Below are positions 9,609 to 17,390 of a DNA stretch of 64,000 nt, piece by piece (the first letter of the stretch is position 1; each line of letters begins with the position of its first letter). The DNA comes from CAVQLX01 sp963811605 (GTDB taxonomy: Bacteria > Desulfobacterota > Binatia > DP-6): NCBI GenBank assembly GCA_963811605.1, contig CAWESA010000010.1, forward strand, positions 930,001 through 994,000, in the 5' to 3' direction. The notes beneath the pieces were generated by a model. The model saw only the letters and a list, made by a program, of their open reading frames with translations, had not been told where the DNA came from and ran no database searches. A program made the position numbers and the translations under genes.

Positions 9609-10630
9609 TGCGACGGCGTCCGCGCGGCGCCGCCTTGCCGGCTGCGATCGCCCTGGTCGCGGTCGCCGGCGCCGTGTCGGCGGCCGTCGCAACGCTGGCG
9701 CGCACGGAGATCCTCCTGGCTCGCAGTCGTGATGCGGCGATACACGCGCTGGCCGCCGCCGACGGCTGTCTCGCTGCGGTCATCGCGGAGCTCCCGGCCG
9801 GATGGGAGTTCGACGGACTCGTCGCCGGCGCCGACGGCATCGAGGGCACGGCCGACGACGGCGTGCACGGCGCGCCGCCCGATTGCGTGGCGCGGTTCTC
9901 TCGTGCACCCGGTCCGGCCGCTCCAGTGCGCGCCCTGCTCGACGTGCAGGTAACCGCCGCCGGAGGCCAGCGTCGCGTCCAGGCCGTGGTGGCGCGCGAC
10001 CCCGGACCCGGTGTGCCGGCGCTGCTCTGGCTCGGCGATACGCCGCCGCCCGCCGAGGTCGAGGGGACGCTCGATCTGGACGGGATCGACCGCGGCCGCC
10101 CGGGCGAGCCTGCCCGTTCGACGATCGCGGCTCCGGCCAACTCCGCGCTGCTCGACGCGTGGCTCCCGACCGGGGCCGGTCATGTCACCATCGCCCCGGG
10201 CACGCCGGCGGCGCTCACCGCGCCAGCACCACCGCTGGCCGAGCTGGCCGTGCGCGCGCGCGATGCCGGGGCGGCGCCAGGCGGCACGCTAGTGCCTGCG
10301 GGCCCGCCGCCGCTTGCCCTGACGCTGATATCGGGCGACCTCGTCGCCGCCTCGAGCCTGCGCGGTCGCGGGCTGCTGGTGGTCGACGGCCGCCTCGACA
10401 TCAGCGGGTCGTTCGAGTTTAACGGCGTGGTTGTCGCGACGAGAGGAATCCGCGTCGCCGCCGGCGCCCGGCTGGGCGTCGCGGGGACCATCTGGCTCGG
10501 CGCCGGCGCGCCGTTCGTGGTCGAGGGTGAGGCGCGCGTGTCGGCAAGTCTCGATGCGGTCGAGGCTGCGGACGCCCTGCTCCGGCTACCTCGTCGCGCC
10601 CTGCTGGCAGGCCTGCGCGATCCGCCGTGA
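9605..10630 (+). CDS. PilX-like minor pilus assembly protein
   Basis: This 341-aa protein has a hydrophobic N-terminal helix (residues about 9-30, AALPAAIALVAVAGAVSAAV) but no clear Glu5 pilin motif. Its position after PilW suggests the PilX/GspK-like slot. The remainder is Ala/Gly/Pro-rich and probably periplasmic. A C-terminal repetitive beta segment (residues about 240-315, many GxxV and RGxxVxxGA steps) resembles a short polymer-forming or bactofilin-like helix. Two ATGs at 9605 and 9608 are possible. The gene belongs to the pilus operon, but its function is inferred from position rather than from strong motifs. Confidence 0.6.
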   Translation: MMRRRPRGAALPAAIALVAVAGAVSAAVATLARTEILLARSRDAAIHALAAADGCLAAVIAELPAGWEFDGLVAGADGIEGTADDGVHGAPPDCVARFSRAPGPAAPVRALLDVQVTAAGGQRRVQAVVARDPGPGVPALLWLGDTPPPAEVEGTLDLDGIDRGRPGEPARSTIAAPANSALLDAWLPTGAGHVTIAPGTPAALTAPAPPLAELAVRARDAGAAPGGTLVPAGPPPLALTLISGDLVAASSLRGRGLLVVDGRLDISGSFEFNGVVVATRGIRVAAGARLGVAGTIWLGAGAPFVVEGEARVSASLDAVEAADALLRLPRRALLAGLRDPP

Positions 10631-10651
10631 CGACGTCGGGGTGGCGCACGC

Positions 10652-11029
10652 ATGAGCCCGCGCGTCCTGGTGGTGTCCGACGGAGGCGACGGCCTCCGCG
10701 TGGTGCGTGCGGCCCTCGAGGCGCGCGGCCTCGGCGTCGACGCCGTCGAGGGCCCGACCGCGCTGGCGTCGCTCGATGCACAGCATCCCGACGTCATCCT
10801 GCTGGAGGTCGGCCCGCCGCCGATGAACGGCATGGAGGTGCTCGATCGCATCCGCGCCAACCCGCAGCACTCGAGCATCCCGGTCATCCTCCTGGCGGCG
10901 AACGCCGACGACGACGATCTGCTCGAGGGCTACAAGTTCGGCGCCGACTACTACCTGACGCAGCCGTTCTCGCCGCGCCACCTCCTGCACGCCCTCGGTC
11001 TGGTGCTCGGGCGGGAGTTCCCGGAATGA
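10652..11029 (+). CDS. Degenerate receiver-domain protein (pseudo-receiver)
   Basis: This is a stand-alone 125-aa CheY-like domain with no output domain. The fold markers are present: VLVVSDGGDG at strand 1, PDVILLEVGPPPMNGMEVL around strand 3, IPVILLAANADDDD at strand 4 and FGADYYLTQPF at strand 5. Key residues are changed. The phospho-accepting Asp is Glu52, the conserved Thr/Ser is Ala82 and the conserved Lys is Gln104. It is therefore unlikely to be phosphorylated and may sit in a fixed active-like state. It lies between the minor pilins and tmk, with its stop overlapping the tmk start (ATGA). A role in pilus or motility control is an inference from position. Confidence 0.85.
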   Translation: MSPRVLVVSDGGDGLRVVRAALEARGLGVDAVEGPTALASLDAQHPDVILLEVGPPPMNGMEVLDRIRANPQHSSIPVILLAANADDDDLLEGYKFGADYYLTQPFSPRHLLHALGLVLGREFPE

Positions 11030-11667
11030 GCGTGGGCCTCTTCGTCACCTTCGAGGGCATCGAGGGCTCCGGGAAATCCACCCACCTCCGGCTGCTGGCG
11101 GGGGCGTTGCGCGATCTGGGAAACGACGTGGTGGAGACGCGCGAGCCCGGCGGCACGGCGCTCGGCCAGGCGCTGCGCGCGCTCCTGCTCACGCCGGCGG
11201 CGGCGGCGCCCGAGCCGCTGGCCGAGCTGCTGCTCTACTGCGCCGATCGCGCGCAGCACGCCGCCGAGATCATCCGTCCCGCCCTCGACGCGGGGCGGAT
11301 CGTGCTGTGCGACCGCTTCTCCGACTCGACCATCGCGTACCAGGGCTACGGGCGTGGCCTCGACCTCGAGCTCGTGCGCGCGCTCGACGCGCGCGCGCGC
11401 GCCGGCCTCGAGCCCGACCTCACCTTCCTGCTCGATTGCCCGCCCGCGGCGGGTCTGGCCCGCGTCCACAAGCGCTCCGGGGCCGCCGACCGCTTCGAAC
11501 GGGAGGCGCTCGCGTTCCACGAGGCGGTGCGCCGCGGGTTTCACGCCCTGGCCGCGGCCGCGCCCGGACGCTACCGCGTGATCGACACCACAGCGCCGGC
11601 GGCCGAGGTCGGCGAGCGGGTGCGCGTCGAGATGCTGCACGCTCTGAACGGCCGGGGCACCGCGTGA
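11026..11667 (+). CDS. tmk: Thymidylate kinase
   Basis: This enzyme phosphorylates dTMP to dTDP. The product is 213 aa, normal for the family. It shows the P-loop FEGIEGSGKSTHLRLLA, ETREPGGTALGQALR, the DRFSDSTIAYQGYGRG substrate-binding segment and a lid region around KRSGAADRFE. The ATG overlaps the previous stop (ATGA), and its own stop overlaps the holB start (GTGA). tmk followed by holB is a common bacterial arrangement that supports both calls. Confidence 0.96.
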   Translation: MSVGLFVTFEGIEGSGKSTHLRLLAGALRDLGNDVVETREPGGTALGQALRALLLTPAAAAPEPLAELLLYCADRAQHAAEIIRPALDAGRIVLCDRFSDSTIAYQGYGRGLDLELVRALDARARAGLEPDLTFLLDCPPAAGLARVHKRSGAADRFEREALAFHEAVRRGFHALAAAAPGRYRVIDTTAPAAEVGERVRVEMLHALNGRGTA

Positions 11668-12680
11668 GGCTCGCGGACGTCGTGGGACACCGCACGGTGA
11701 CGGCGCGGCTGCGGCGCGCGGCCGCCGAGGCGTGCCCCGCAACGGCGTACGCCTTCGCCGGATCGTCCGGGCTGGGAAAGCGCACGGTCGCCGATGCGTT
11801 CGCGATGGAGCTGCTCTGCGCATCGCCGACGGACGCGGGCGCCTGTGGCGCCTGCGCCCAGTGCATCCGCGTCGCCGGAGGGACGCATCCGGACGTGCTC
11901 GTGGTCGCACGCGAGCCCGAGCGCCGCGACATCCGGACCGAGCAGGTACGCGACCTGACGCGCTGGTTCGCGCTCCGCCCCCTCATGGCCGCGCGCAAGG
12001 TCGCCCTCCTCGACGATGCCGAGACGCTCAACGAGCACGGGCAGAACGCGCTTTTGAAGACGCTCGAGGAGCCCCCCGGCGCGGCGGTGCTCGTGCTCGT
12101 CGTCGCCCGCGCGTCGCTGCTCCTGCCCACCGTGCGCTCGCGCTGCCAGCTGGTCCGCTTCGACCCGCTGGCCGACGCCGAGCTCACGCAGCTCCTGGAT
12201 CGTCACGGCGTCCCGGCGCCGGAGATCCCGCTTCTCGTCGCCCGTTCCGGCGGCTCGCCCGGCCACGCGCTCGCGCTGCGCGAGGACAGGCACGCGGAGC
12301 GGCGCGGCGCCGTCCTCGAGCGTCTCGGCCGCCTGCCCGAGCTCTCCGCGGCCGAGGTCTCGGCGCTCGCCCAGACCATGGCACGGGGCGAGGTGGAGCC
12401 CGCCCTCGAGGTGGTCGTCTCCTGGTACCGCGATCTGCTCGGGCTGGTCGCGGGATCGGCCGGTCCGCTGCGCAACCCCGACGCCGCCGCGGCGCTCCGC
12501 CACGCCGCCACCCGGGGGTCGGTCCGCGGGGTACTTCACCAACTCCAGGCCGTCTGTGCTACCATCGAGGACATCGAACGCAACGCCAACCGGGCCCTCG
12601 CCCTCGAGACCATGCTGCTCGCCCTGCGGCGCATCGAGCGTGACCCCGAACGAGTTCCTGCATGGACGAGCATCCGCTAG
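11664..12680 (+). CDS. holB: DNA polymerase III subunit delta'
   Basis: This is an AAA+ clamp-loader subunit, about 338 aa. The P-loop is modified to GSSGLGKRTVA. A zinc module of four cysteines follows (ACGACAQC plus an upstream Cys near 11818). Then come LLDDAETLNEHGQNALLKTLEEPP, typical of delta'/gamma subunits, and LLPTVRSRCQLVRF with the SRC motif. The GTG start at 11664 overlaps the tmk stop. The 3' end overlaps ricT by 19 nt. It works with DnaX and HolA in loading the beta clamp. Confidence 0.93.
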   Translation: MRLADVVGHRTVTARLRRAAAEACPATAYAFAGSSGLGKRTVADAFAMELLCASPTDAGACGACAQCIRVAGGTHPDVLVVAREPERRDIRTEQVRDLTRWFALRPLMAARKVALLDDAETLNEHGQNALLKTLEEPPGAAVLVLVVARASLLLPTVRSRCQLVRFDPLADAELTQLLDRHGVPAPEIPLLVARSGGSPGHALALREDRHAERRGAVLERLGRLPELSAAEVSALAQTMARGEVEPALEVVVSWYRDLLGLVAGSAGPLRNPDAAAALRHAATRGSVRGVLHQLQAVCATIEDIERNANRALALETMLLALRRIERDPERVPAWTSIR

Positions 12681-13486
12681 AGCTTCCAGTCGTCGTCGGC
12701 ATCCGGTTCCGTCCGGCCGGCCAGATCTACGATTTCGACGCGGGGGGCCTCTTTCTCCGGCGCGACGATCGGGTGCTGGTCGAGACCGAGCGTGGGCCCA
12801 CCCTGGCCACGGTCGCCGTCCCCCCCACACGCCGCGCGGTGAGCCGTCCGCTGCATCGGGTGGTCAAGAAGGCCGATGCACGCGACCTCGCCCGCGAGGA
12901 CCGCAACCTGCAGCGCGAGCGCGAACTGCAGCGCACCGTGCTGGGCGTGCTCGCACCGCGGGGCGCCTCGTACAAGCTGGTCAAGGTCGAGAGCGCGCTC
13001 GACGGCAGCCGGGTGACGGCGTACGTCGCGGCGGAGGAACGGCTCGATCTGCGCGACGTGGCGCGCCAGCTCGCCGATGCCCTGCATACCCGCATCGAGA
13101 TCAAGCAGCTCGGGGCCCGCGACGAGGCGAAGCTCGCCGGCGGGCTGGGGGTGTGTGGGAGGGAGCTGTGCTGCTCGTCGTGGCTGCGCGAGTTCCAGCC
13201 CGTCTCGGTGAAGATGGTGAAGGCGCAGGGCCTGGCGCTGAACCCGTCCAAGCTGGCCGGCCAGTGCGGGCGGCTCAAGTGCTGCATGCGATACGAGTAC
13301 CAGACCTACGTCGAGCTGAAGCGTGGCCTGCCCGGCATCGGATCGCAGGTGGAATCGGTGCAGGGCAACGGCCAGGTCATCGCCCACAACCTGCTCAAGC
13401 AGACCGTGACCCTCCGACGCAGCGACGACGGCGTGCAGGTGGAGGCCACGCTGGACGACCTGGTGACGCGGCGCGCGGATGGCTGA
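12662..13486 (+). CDS. ricT: PSP1 / RicT family regulatory iron-sulfur protein
   Basis: This 274-aa protein belongs to the PSP1 C-terminal (YaaT/RicT) family. In Bacillus, RicT joins RicA and RicF in an FeS-containing complex that affects RNase Y. Here only the RicT homologue is present. The diagnostic segment GVCGRELCCSSWL, SVKMVKAQGLALNPSKLAG and QCGRLKCCMRYEY contains six closely spaced cysteines, likely FeS ligands. It begins inside the 3' end of holB and ends inside the metG start, so expression is coupled to both. This placement between holB and metG is common in deltaproteobacteria and firmicutes. Confidence 0.9.
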   Translation: MDEHPLELPVVVGIRFRPAGQIYDFDAGGLFLRRDDRVLVETERGPTLATVAVPPTRRAVSRPLHRVVKKADARDLAREDRNLQRERELQRTVLGVLAPRGASYKLVKVESALDGSRVTAYVAAEERLDLRDVARQLADALHTRIEIKQLGARDEAKLAGGLGVCGRELCCSSWLREFQPVSVKMVKAQGLALNPSKLAGQCGRLKCCMRYEYQTYVELKRGLPGIGSQVESVQGNGQVIAHNLLKQTVTLRRSDDGVQVEATLDDLVTRRADG

Positions 13487-15011
13487 CGACGAGCCTCTCT
13501 ACTTCACCACCCCGATCTACTACGCCAACGACGAGCCCCACCTGGGGCATACGTACACGACCGTCGTGGCCGACACGCTGGTGCGATTCTGGCGCCAGCG
13601 CGGACGCGAGGCGTTCTTCGTCACCGGGACGGACGAGCACGGGGACAAGATCGCGCGCGCGGCCGCCGCCGCCGGGGTGACGCCGAAAGCGTTCGCCGAT
13701 CGCCTGAGCGGCGTCTTCCGGTCGACGTGGCGCCAGCTCGGTATCGAGCCGGGATGGTTCGTGCGCACCACGGACCCCGGCCACGCCGCCTTCGTGCGCC
13801 GGATCCTGTCGCAGGTGCACGCGAAGGGCGACATCTACTTCGGACATTACCGCGGGCTCTACTGCTACGGCTGCGAGCGCTTCTACCAGGAGCGCGAGCT
13901 GGTCGACGGCCTGTGTCCCGATCACAAGGTCGCCCCCACCGAGATCGCGGAGGAGAACTATTTCTTCCGCATGCAGAAGTACCAGGAGCCCGTCGTACGG
14001 CTGCTCGAGTCCGAGCCGGCGCTGGTCACCCCCGAGGGCTACCGCAGCGAGGTGCTCGCGCTCCTGCGCGAGCCCATCGGCGACCTCAGCATCTCGCGGC
14101 CGAAGTCCCGCCTCGCATGGGGCATCGAGCTGCCCTTCGACGATCGCTACGTCACATACGTCTGGTTCGACGCGCTCCTGAGCTACGTCAGCGCGGTCGA
14201 TGCGGCCGGACGCCCCGATCTCTGGCCGCACGTCCGGCATCTCATCGGCAAGGACATCGTCAAGCAGCACACGATCTTCTGGCTCACGATGCTCATGTCG
14301 GCCGGGCTGCCGCTGTACCGGCGCCTGCACGTGCACGGGCACTGGCTCGCCGAGGGCCAGAAGATGTCGAAGAGCCTCGGCAACGTCGTGCGTCCACTCG
14401 AGATGGCGGCGCGCTACGGTATCGACGCCTTCCGCTACCACATCCTGCGCGAGATGGCCTTCGGCCAGGACGCCGACTTCAGCGAGGCGGCGCTGATCAC
14501 GCGGCTCAACGCCGACCTCGCCAACGGCCTCGGCAATCTGGCCAGCCGCGTGCTCGCCATGCAGCAGCGCTACTTCGAGGGAGCGGTGCAGCCGCTCGCC
14601 CCCGAGCCCGCCGACCTGGCACTGCGGGAGGCCTTCGCGAGCGCACGCCGCGAGCTCGACGAGCACGTCTCCGGGCTCGCGTTCCATCGCGGCCTCGAGG
14701 CGGTCTGGCGCGCACTCGATCACGCCAACAAGTACGTCACCGACACGGCGCCCTTCCGTCTCGCCAAGGATCCCGCTCAGCGGCCGCGGGTGGGCGCGAT
14801 CCTGCACGAGCTGCTGGAGGCCCTCCGCGTCGTGGCGCAGCTCGTCGCGCCGGTCCTGCCCGGGACGGCGCGGCGTCTCGTCGCCCAGCTCGGTCTGCCG
14901 GAGTCGTCGCTCGACGACCTCGAGCAGCCCTGGGGAACGGGCTTCACGCCGGGTCACCGCACGCTGCCGCCCGAGGCGCTGTTCCCGCGCGTCGAGGCGC
15001 CGGCGTCGTGA
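13479..15011 (+). CDS. metG: Methionyl-tRNA synthetase (short form)
   Basis: This enzyme charges tRNA(Met) with methionine in the cytoplasm. It is 510 aa, without the C-terminal tRNA-binding/dimerization domain of the E. coli enzyme. The class I signatures are the HIGH-like PHLGH after FTTPIYYAND and KMSKSLGN. A single zinc knuckle (CYGC then CPDH) sits in the connective domain. An anticodon-binding helical domain follows, with HANKYVTDTAPFRLAKDP. The ATG at 13479 lies inside the ricT 3' end, and the stop overlaps the tatD GTG. Confidence 0.96.
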   Translation: MADDEPLYFTTPIYYANDEPHLGHTYTTVVADTLVRFWRQRGREAFFVTGTDEHGDKIARAAAAAGVTPKAFADRLSGVFRSTWRQLGIEPGWFVRTTDPGHAAFVRRILSQVHAKGDIYFGHYRGLYCYGCERFYQERELVDGLCPDHKVAPTEIAEENYFFRMQKYQEPVVRLLESEPALVTPEGYRSEVLALLREPIGDLSISRPKSRLAWGIELPFDDRYVTYVWFDALLSYVSAVDAAGRPDLWPHVRHLIGKDIVKQHTIFWLTMLMSAGLPLYRRLHVHGHWLAEGQKMSKSLGNVVRPLEMAARYGIDAFRYHILREMAFGQDADFSEAALITRLNADLANGLGNLASRVLAMQQRYFEGAVQPLAPEPADLALREAFASARRELDEHVSGLAFHRGLEAVWRALDHANKYVTDTAPFRLAKDPAQRPRVGAILHELLEALRVVAQLVAPVLPGTARRLVAQLGLPESSLDDLEQPWGTGFTPGHRTLPPEALFPRVEAPAS

Positions 15012-15811
15012 GCGCGGCATCCGCGCTGATCGACTCGCACTGCCACGTCGCCGAGCCCGAGTTCGACGCCGATCGCGACGCCGTGCTGGCGCGCGCTGCG
15101 GCGGCAGGGGTCACGACCGTGGTGTGCGTCGGGGCGGTGGGCCGCGTGGAGGCCAACCGCTCCGCGCTCGCGCTCGCGGGAAGGCGGGCAGGGGTGAGCG
15201 TCGTCGCCACCGTCGGCATCCATCCGCACGAGGCGGCGAGCGCCGACGACGCGGCGCTCGTCACGCTGCGCCGCATGGCCGGCTCGGCCGGTGTGGTGGG
15301 CCTCGGTGAGACCGGGCTCGACTACCACTACGAGCACTCGCCGCGCGCCGCGCAGCGGGACACATTCGAGCGCACGGCCGCGCTGGCCCGCGAGCTCGAT
15401 CTCCCCCTGGTGGTTCACGTGCGCGACGCGCACGACGACGCGGCCGCGATCCTGCGCGCGCACCAGCCCGACGCCGGCGCGGTGATCCACTGCTTCACCG
15501 GCGACGCCGACGACGCCCGGCGCTACCTCGACCTCGGCCTCCTGCTGTCGATCTCCGGCATCGTGACCTTTCGCAACGCCGATGCCCTGCGCGAGGCGGT
15601 CCGGCTCATCCCCGCCGACCGCCTCCTGGTGGAGACCGACGCCCCCTACCTCGCTCCCGTGCCGCATCGCGGCAAACGCAACCAACCCGAGCATGTTCGC
15701 GTGGTTGCCGAGGCAGTGGCGGAGGTCCGGGGGGAGCCCTTCACGACCGTGGCGGACGTGACGACGGCCAACGCCCGACGATTCTTCCGGCTGGTGCACG
15801 AACGCACTTGA
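15008..15811 (+). CDS. tatD: TatD family metal-dependent hydrolase / DNase
   Basis: This 267-aa amidohydrolase-fold metal-dependent DNase begins at a GTG overlapping the metG stop (GTGA). Metal ligands can be seen: DSHCH at the N-terminus, VGLGETGLDYHYEHS, LVVHVRDAHDD, VIHCFTG and the catalytic LLVETDAPYLAP. PHRGKRNQPEHVRVVAE is the usual C-terminal signature. metG followed by tatD is a widely conserved pair. Its stop codon lies inside the palindrome described at 15808. Confidence 0.94.
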   Translation: MSAASALIDSHCHVAEPEFDADRDAVLARAAAAGVTTVVCVGAVGRVEANRSALALAGRRAGVSVVATVGIHPHEAASADDAALVTLRRMAGSAGVVGLGETGLDYHYEHSPRAAQRDTFERTAALARELDLPLVVHVRDAHDDAAAILRAHQPDAGAVIHCFTGDADDARRYLDLGLLLSISGIVTFRNADALREAVRLIPADRLLVETDAPYLAPVPHRGKRNQPEHVRVVAEAVAEVRGEPFTTVADVTTANARRFFRLVHERT

Positions 15812-15824
15812 AATCGACTTTCAA
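15808..15824. promoter_or_regulatory. Fur-like inverted repeat upstream of bfd-bfr
   Basis: The 17-bp element TTGAAATCGACTTTCAA is a perfect 6-5-6 inverted repeat. It is AT-rich in a GC-rich genome, overlaps the tatD stop codon and lies 50 bp upstream of the Bfd start. Its arms match the TGAAA/TTTCA arms of the Fur boxes I recall for deltaproteobacteria. The downstream genes are both iron-storage genes, so iron-responsive control is an inference. No clear -10 box was assigned. Confidence 0.5.
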
Positions 15825-15874
15825 AATCGGGTAGGGTCCGGGTCAGGTTCGAGAGCGAGAAGGACCCGTTTGCG

Positions 15875-16054
15875 ATGATCCTCTGCCTCTGTCGCGGTAT
15901 TTCCGATCGCCAGGTCGTCGAGGCCGTACGTTGCGGCGCCCGCACCATCGACGATGTTTCGCGCCGCTGCGACGGCGCGGGCAACGATTGCGGCTCGTGC
16001 CTCGCGTTCATCGAGCGGCATCTCGAGACCTCGTACGAGCAGCCGAGCGCCTGA
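15875..16054 (+). CDS. bfd: Bacterioferritin-associated ferredoxin (Bfd-like)
   Basis: This short gene encodes 59 residues. Four cysteines at positions 4, 6, 39 and 42 (CLC and CGSC) match the ligands of the [2Fe-2S] Bfd domain. The helical signature between them (ISDRQVVEAVRCGARTIDDV) is also typical. In characterised systems Bfd passes electrons to bacterioferritin to release stored iron. The bacterioferritin gene lies 73 nt downstream, which supports the call. An AAGGA sequence about 11 nt upstream can serve as the ribosome binding site. Confidence 0.9.
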   Translation: MILCLCRGISDRQVVEAVRCGARTIDDVSRRCDGAGNDCGSCLAFIERHLETSYEQPSA

Positions 16055-16127
16055 CGGCGCCAGCTCGCTCTCCCTGGTCGCTCCGCCGCCCCTGTGCTAA
16101 CCGATTCCGTTCCAACGGGAGGTGGCC

Positions 16128-16598
16128 ATGAAGGGGAGCAAAGCCGTCATCGACGCCCTCAATGACGTGCTCGGAGGCGAGCTGATCGGCATCAACCAGT
16201 ACTTCCTGCACTCGAAGATGTGCAAGAACTGGGGCTTCGAGCGTCTCGCCGAGCACAGCTACCACGAGTCGATCGGAGAGATGAAGCACGCCAGCGAGAT
16301 CACCGAGCGCATCCTGTTCCTCCAGGGCGTGCCGAACCTCCAGAAGCTCGGCAAGCTCGTCATCGGCGAGACCGTCCGGGAGCAGCTGAAGAACGACCTG
16401 GCACTCGAGTACGACGCCGTGCAGAAGCTCAACAAGGCCATCGCGCTGTGCGTCGCCGAGGCCGACAACACGTCGCGCGACATGCTCGAAGACATCCTCG
16501 AGAGCGAGGAGCAGCATGTCGACTGGCTCGAGACGCAGCTCGATCTGATCAAGAAGCTCGGCGAGCCACAGTACCTCGCCGAGCAGATGCACAAGTGA
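16128..16598 (+). CDS. bfr: Bacterioferritin
   Basis: This is a haem-binding iron-storage subunit of 156 aa, normal for Bfr. The expected ligands fall at canonical numbers: Glu18, Glu51, Met52 (haem ligand) and His54 in GEMKHASE, with ESEEQHVDWLE supplying the second ferroxidase Glu/His pair near 127-130. The ATG at 16128 is favoured over GTG at 16122 because the Shine-Dalgarno GGGAGG ends about 5 nt before it. It forms a unit with bfd and probably shares its iron-responsive control. Confidence 0.95.
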   Translation: MKGSKAVIDALNDVLGGELIGINQYFLHSKMCKNWGFERLAEHSYHESIGEMKHASEITERILFLQGVPNLQKLGKLVIGETVREQLKNDLALEYDAVQKLNKAIALCVAEADNTSRDMLEDILESEEQHVDWLETQLDLIKKLGEPQYLAEQMHK

Positions 16599-16600
16599 GC

Positions 16601-16633
16601 CGGGGGACGGCCGGAGCAGCGGCCGGGCCCCCG
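16601..16633. terminator. GC-rich hairpin between convergent genes
   Basis: CGGGGG and CGGCCG arms pair with CGGCCG and CCCCCG around a 6-nt loop, with a small internal bulge. The structure lies 2 nt after the bacterioferritin stop and before the convergent peroxiredoxin gene. There is no T-tract, so it is only a candidate bidirectional or Rho-assisted terminator, or an mRNA-stabilising hairpin. Confidence 0.45.
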
Positions 16634-16703
16634 AACGGTCCAGCTCGAGCGATCCGATCCCGGGCCGGCCGCTCGAACCGACGTGCTCGGGGGCCCGTCC
16701 CGG

Positions 16704-17297
16704 CTAGCGGATGCCCCCCGCCTTGCGGAAGTACTCCTTGGACCCCTCCGGGTCGGCCTTCATGGTGTCCTTGCCCGGGGTCCAGTTGGCGGGACACACC
16801 TCGCCGTGCTCCTCGGCGAACTGCACCGCCTGCACGACCCGGAGCGCCTCGTCGACCGAGCGCCCGATGGGCAGGTCGTTGATGGTGATGTGACGGACGA
16901 TGCCCTTCGGATCGATCACGAACAGCCCTCGCAGCGCCACCCCATCCGGAAGCAGCACGCCGTAGTCGCGGGCCACCTCCTTCTTGAGATCGGCCAGCAG
17001 CGGGATGGTGACCTCGGAGATGCCACCTTCCCTGCGGGGCGTGTTCACCCACGCCAGGTGGGAGAACTTGCTGTCCACCGACGCGCCCACCACCTCGCAG
17101 CCGATCTTGCGGAACTCGCCCACCCGGTCGTTGAAGGCCAGGATCTCGGTCGGACAGACGAACGTGAAGTCGAGCGGATAGAAGAAGAGGACGAGGTACT
17201 TGCCCTTGTAGTCGGACAAGGAGACGTCCTTGAATTCGCCATTGACGACCGCCTCGCACGCAAAGTGCGGGGCGGCTTGCTGTACGTGTGCAGCCAT
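16704..17297 (-). CDS. Typical 2-Cys peroxiredoxin (AhpC/Prx family)
   Basis: This thiol peroxidase reduces hydrogen peroxide and organic peroxides. The product is 197 aa. The peroxidatic Cys48 is in FTFVCPTEI and the resolving Cys168 is in GEVCPANW. A GGIS segment and a C-terminal EYFRKAGGIR tail resemble the GGLG and YF elements of Prx1-type, peroxide-sensitive enzymes. A strong Shine-Dalgarno GAGGAGG lies just before the ATG at 17297. No reductase gene (ahpF or a thioredoxin) is adjacent. Confidence 0.94.
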   Translation of the reverse strand: MAAHVQQAAPHFACEAVVNGEFKDVSLSDYKGKYLVLFFYPLDFTFVCPTEILAFNDRVGEFRKIGCEVVGASVDSKFSHLAWVNTPRREGGISEVTIPLLADLKKEVARDYGVLLPDGVALRGLFVIDPKGIVRHITINDLPIGRSVDEALRVVQAVQFAEEHGEVCPANWTPGKDTMKADPEGSKEYFRKAGGIR

Positions 17298-17316
17298 CCA
17301 GTTCCTCCTCGTAATC

Positions 17317-17329
17317 AGGAATCGTTCCT
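17317..17329. promoter_or_regulatory. Short palindrome upstream of the peroxiredoxin gene
   Basis: AGGAATCGTTCCT is a perfect 5-3-5 inverted repeat located 20 bp upstream of the peroxiredoxin ATG, in the 5' leader or promoter region. It could be an operator for a redox or iron regulator, but it is short and no regulator gene is near. Reported as a candidate only. Confidence 0.3.
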
Positions 17330-17390
17330 AGGAGAGTCCGATGTATGGCCTCGACGACCCCGAGGCAACCCCGAGGAGCCGCAAGACTGT

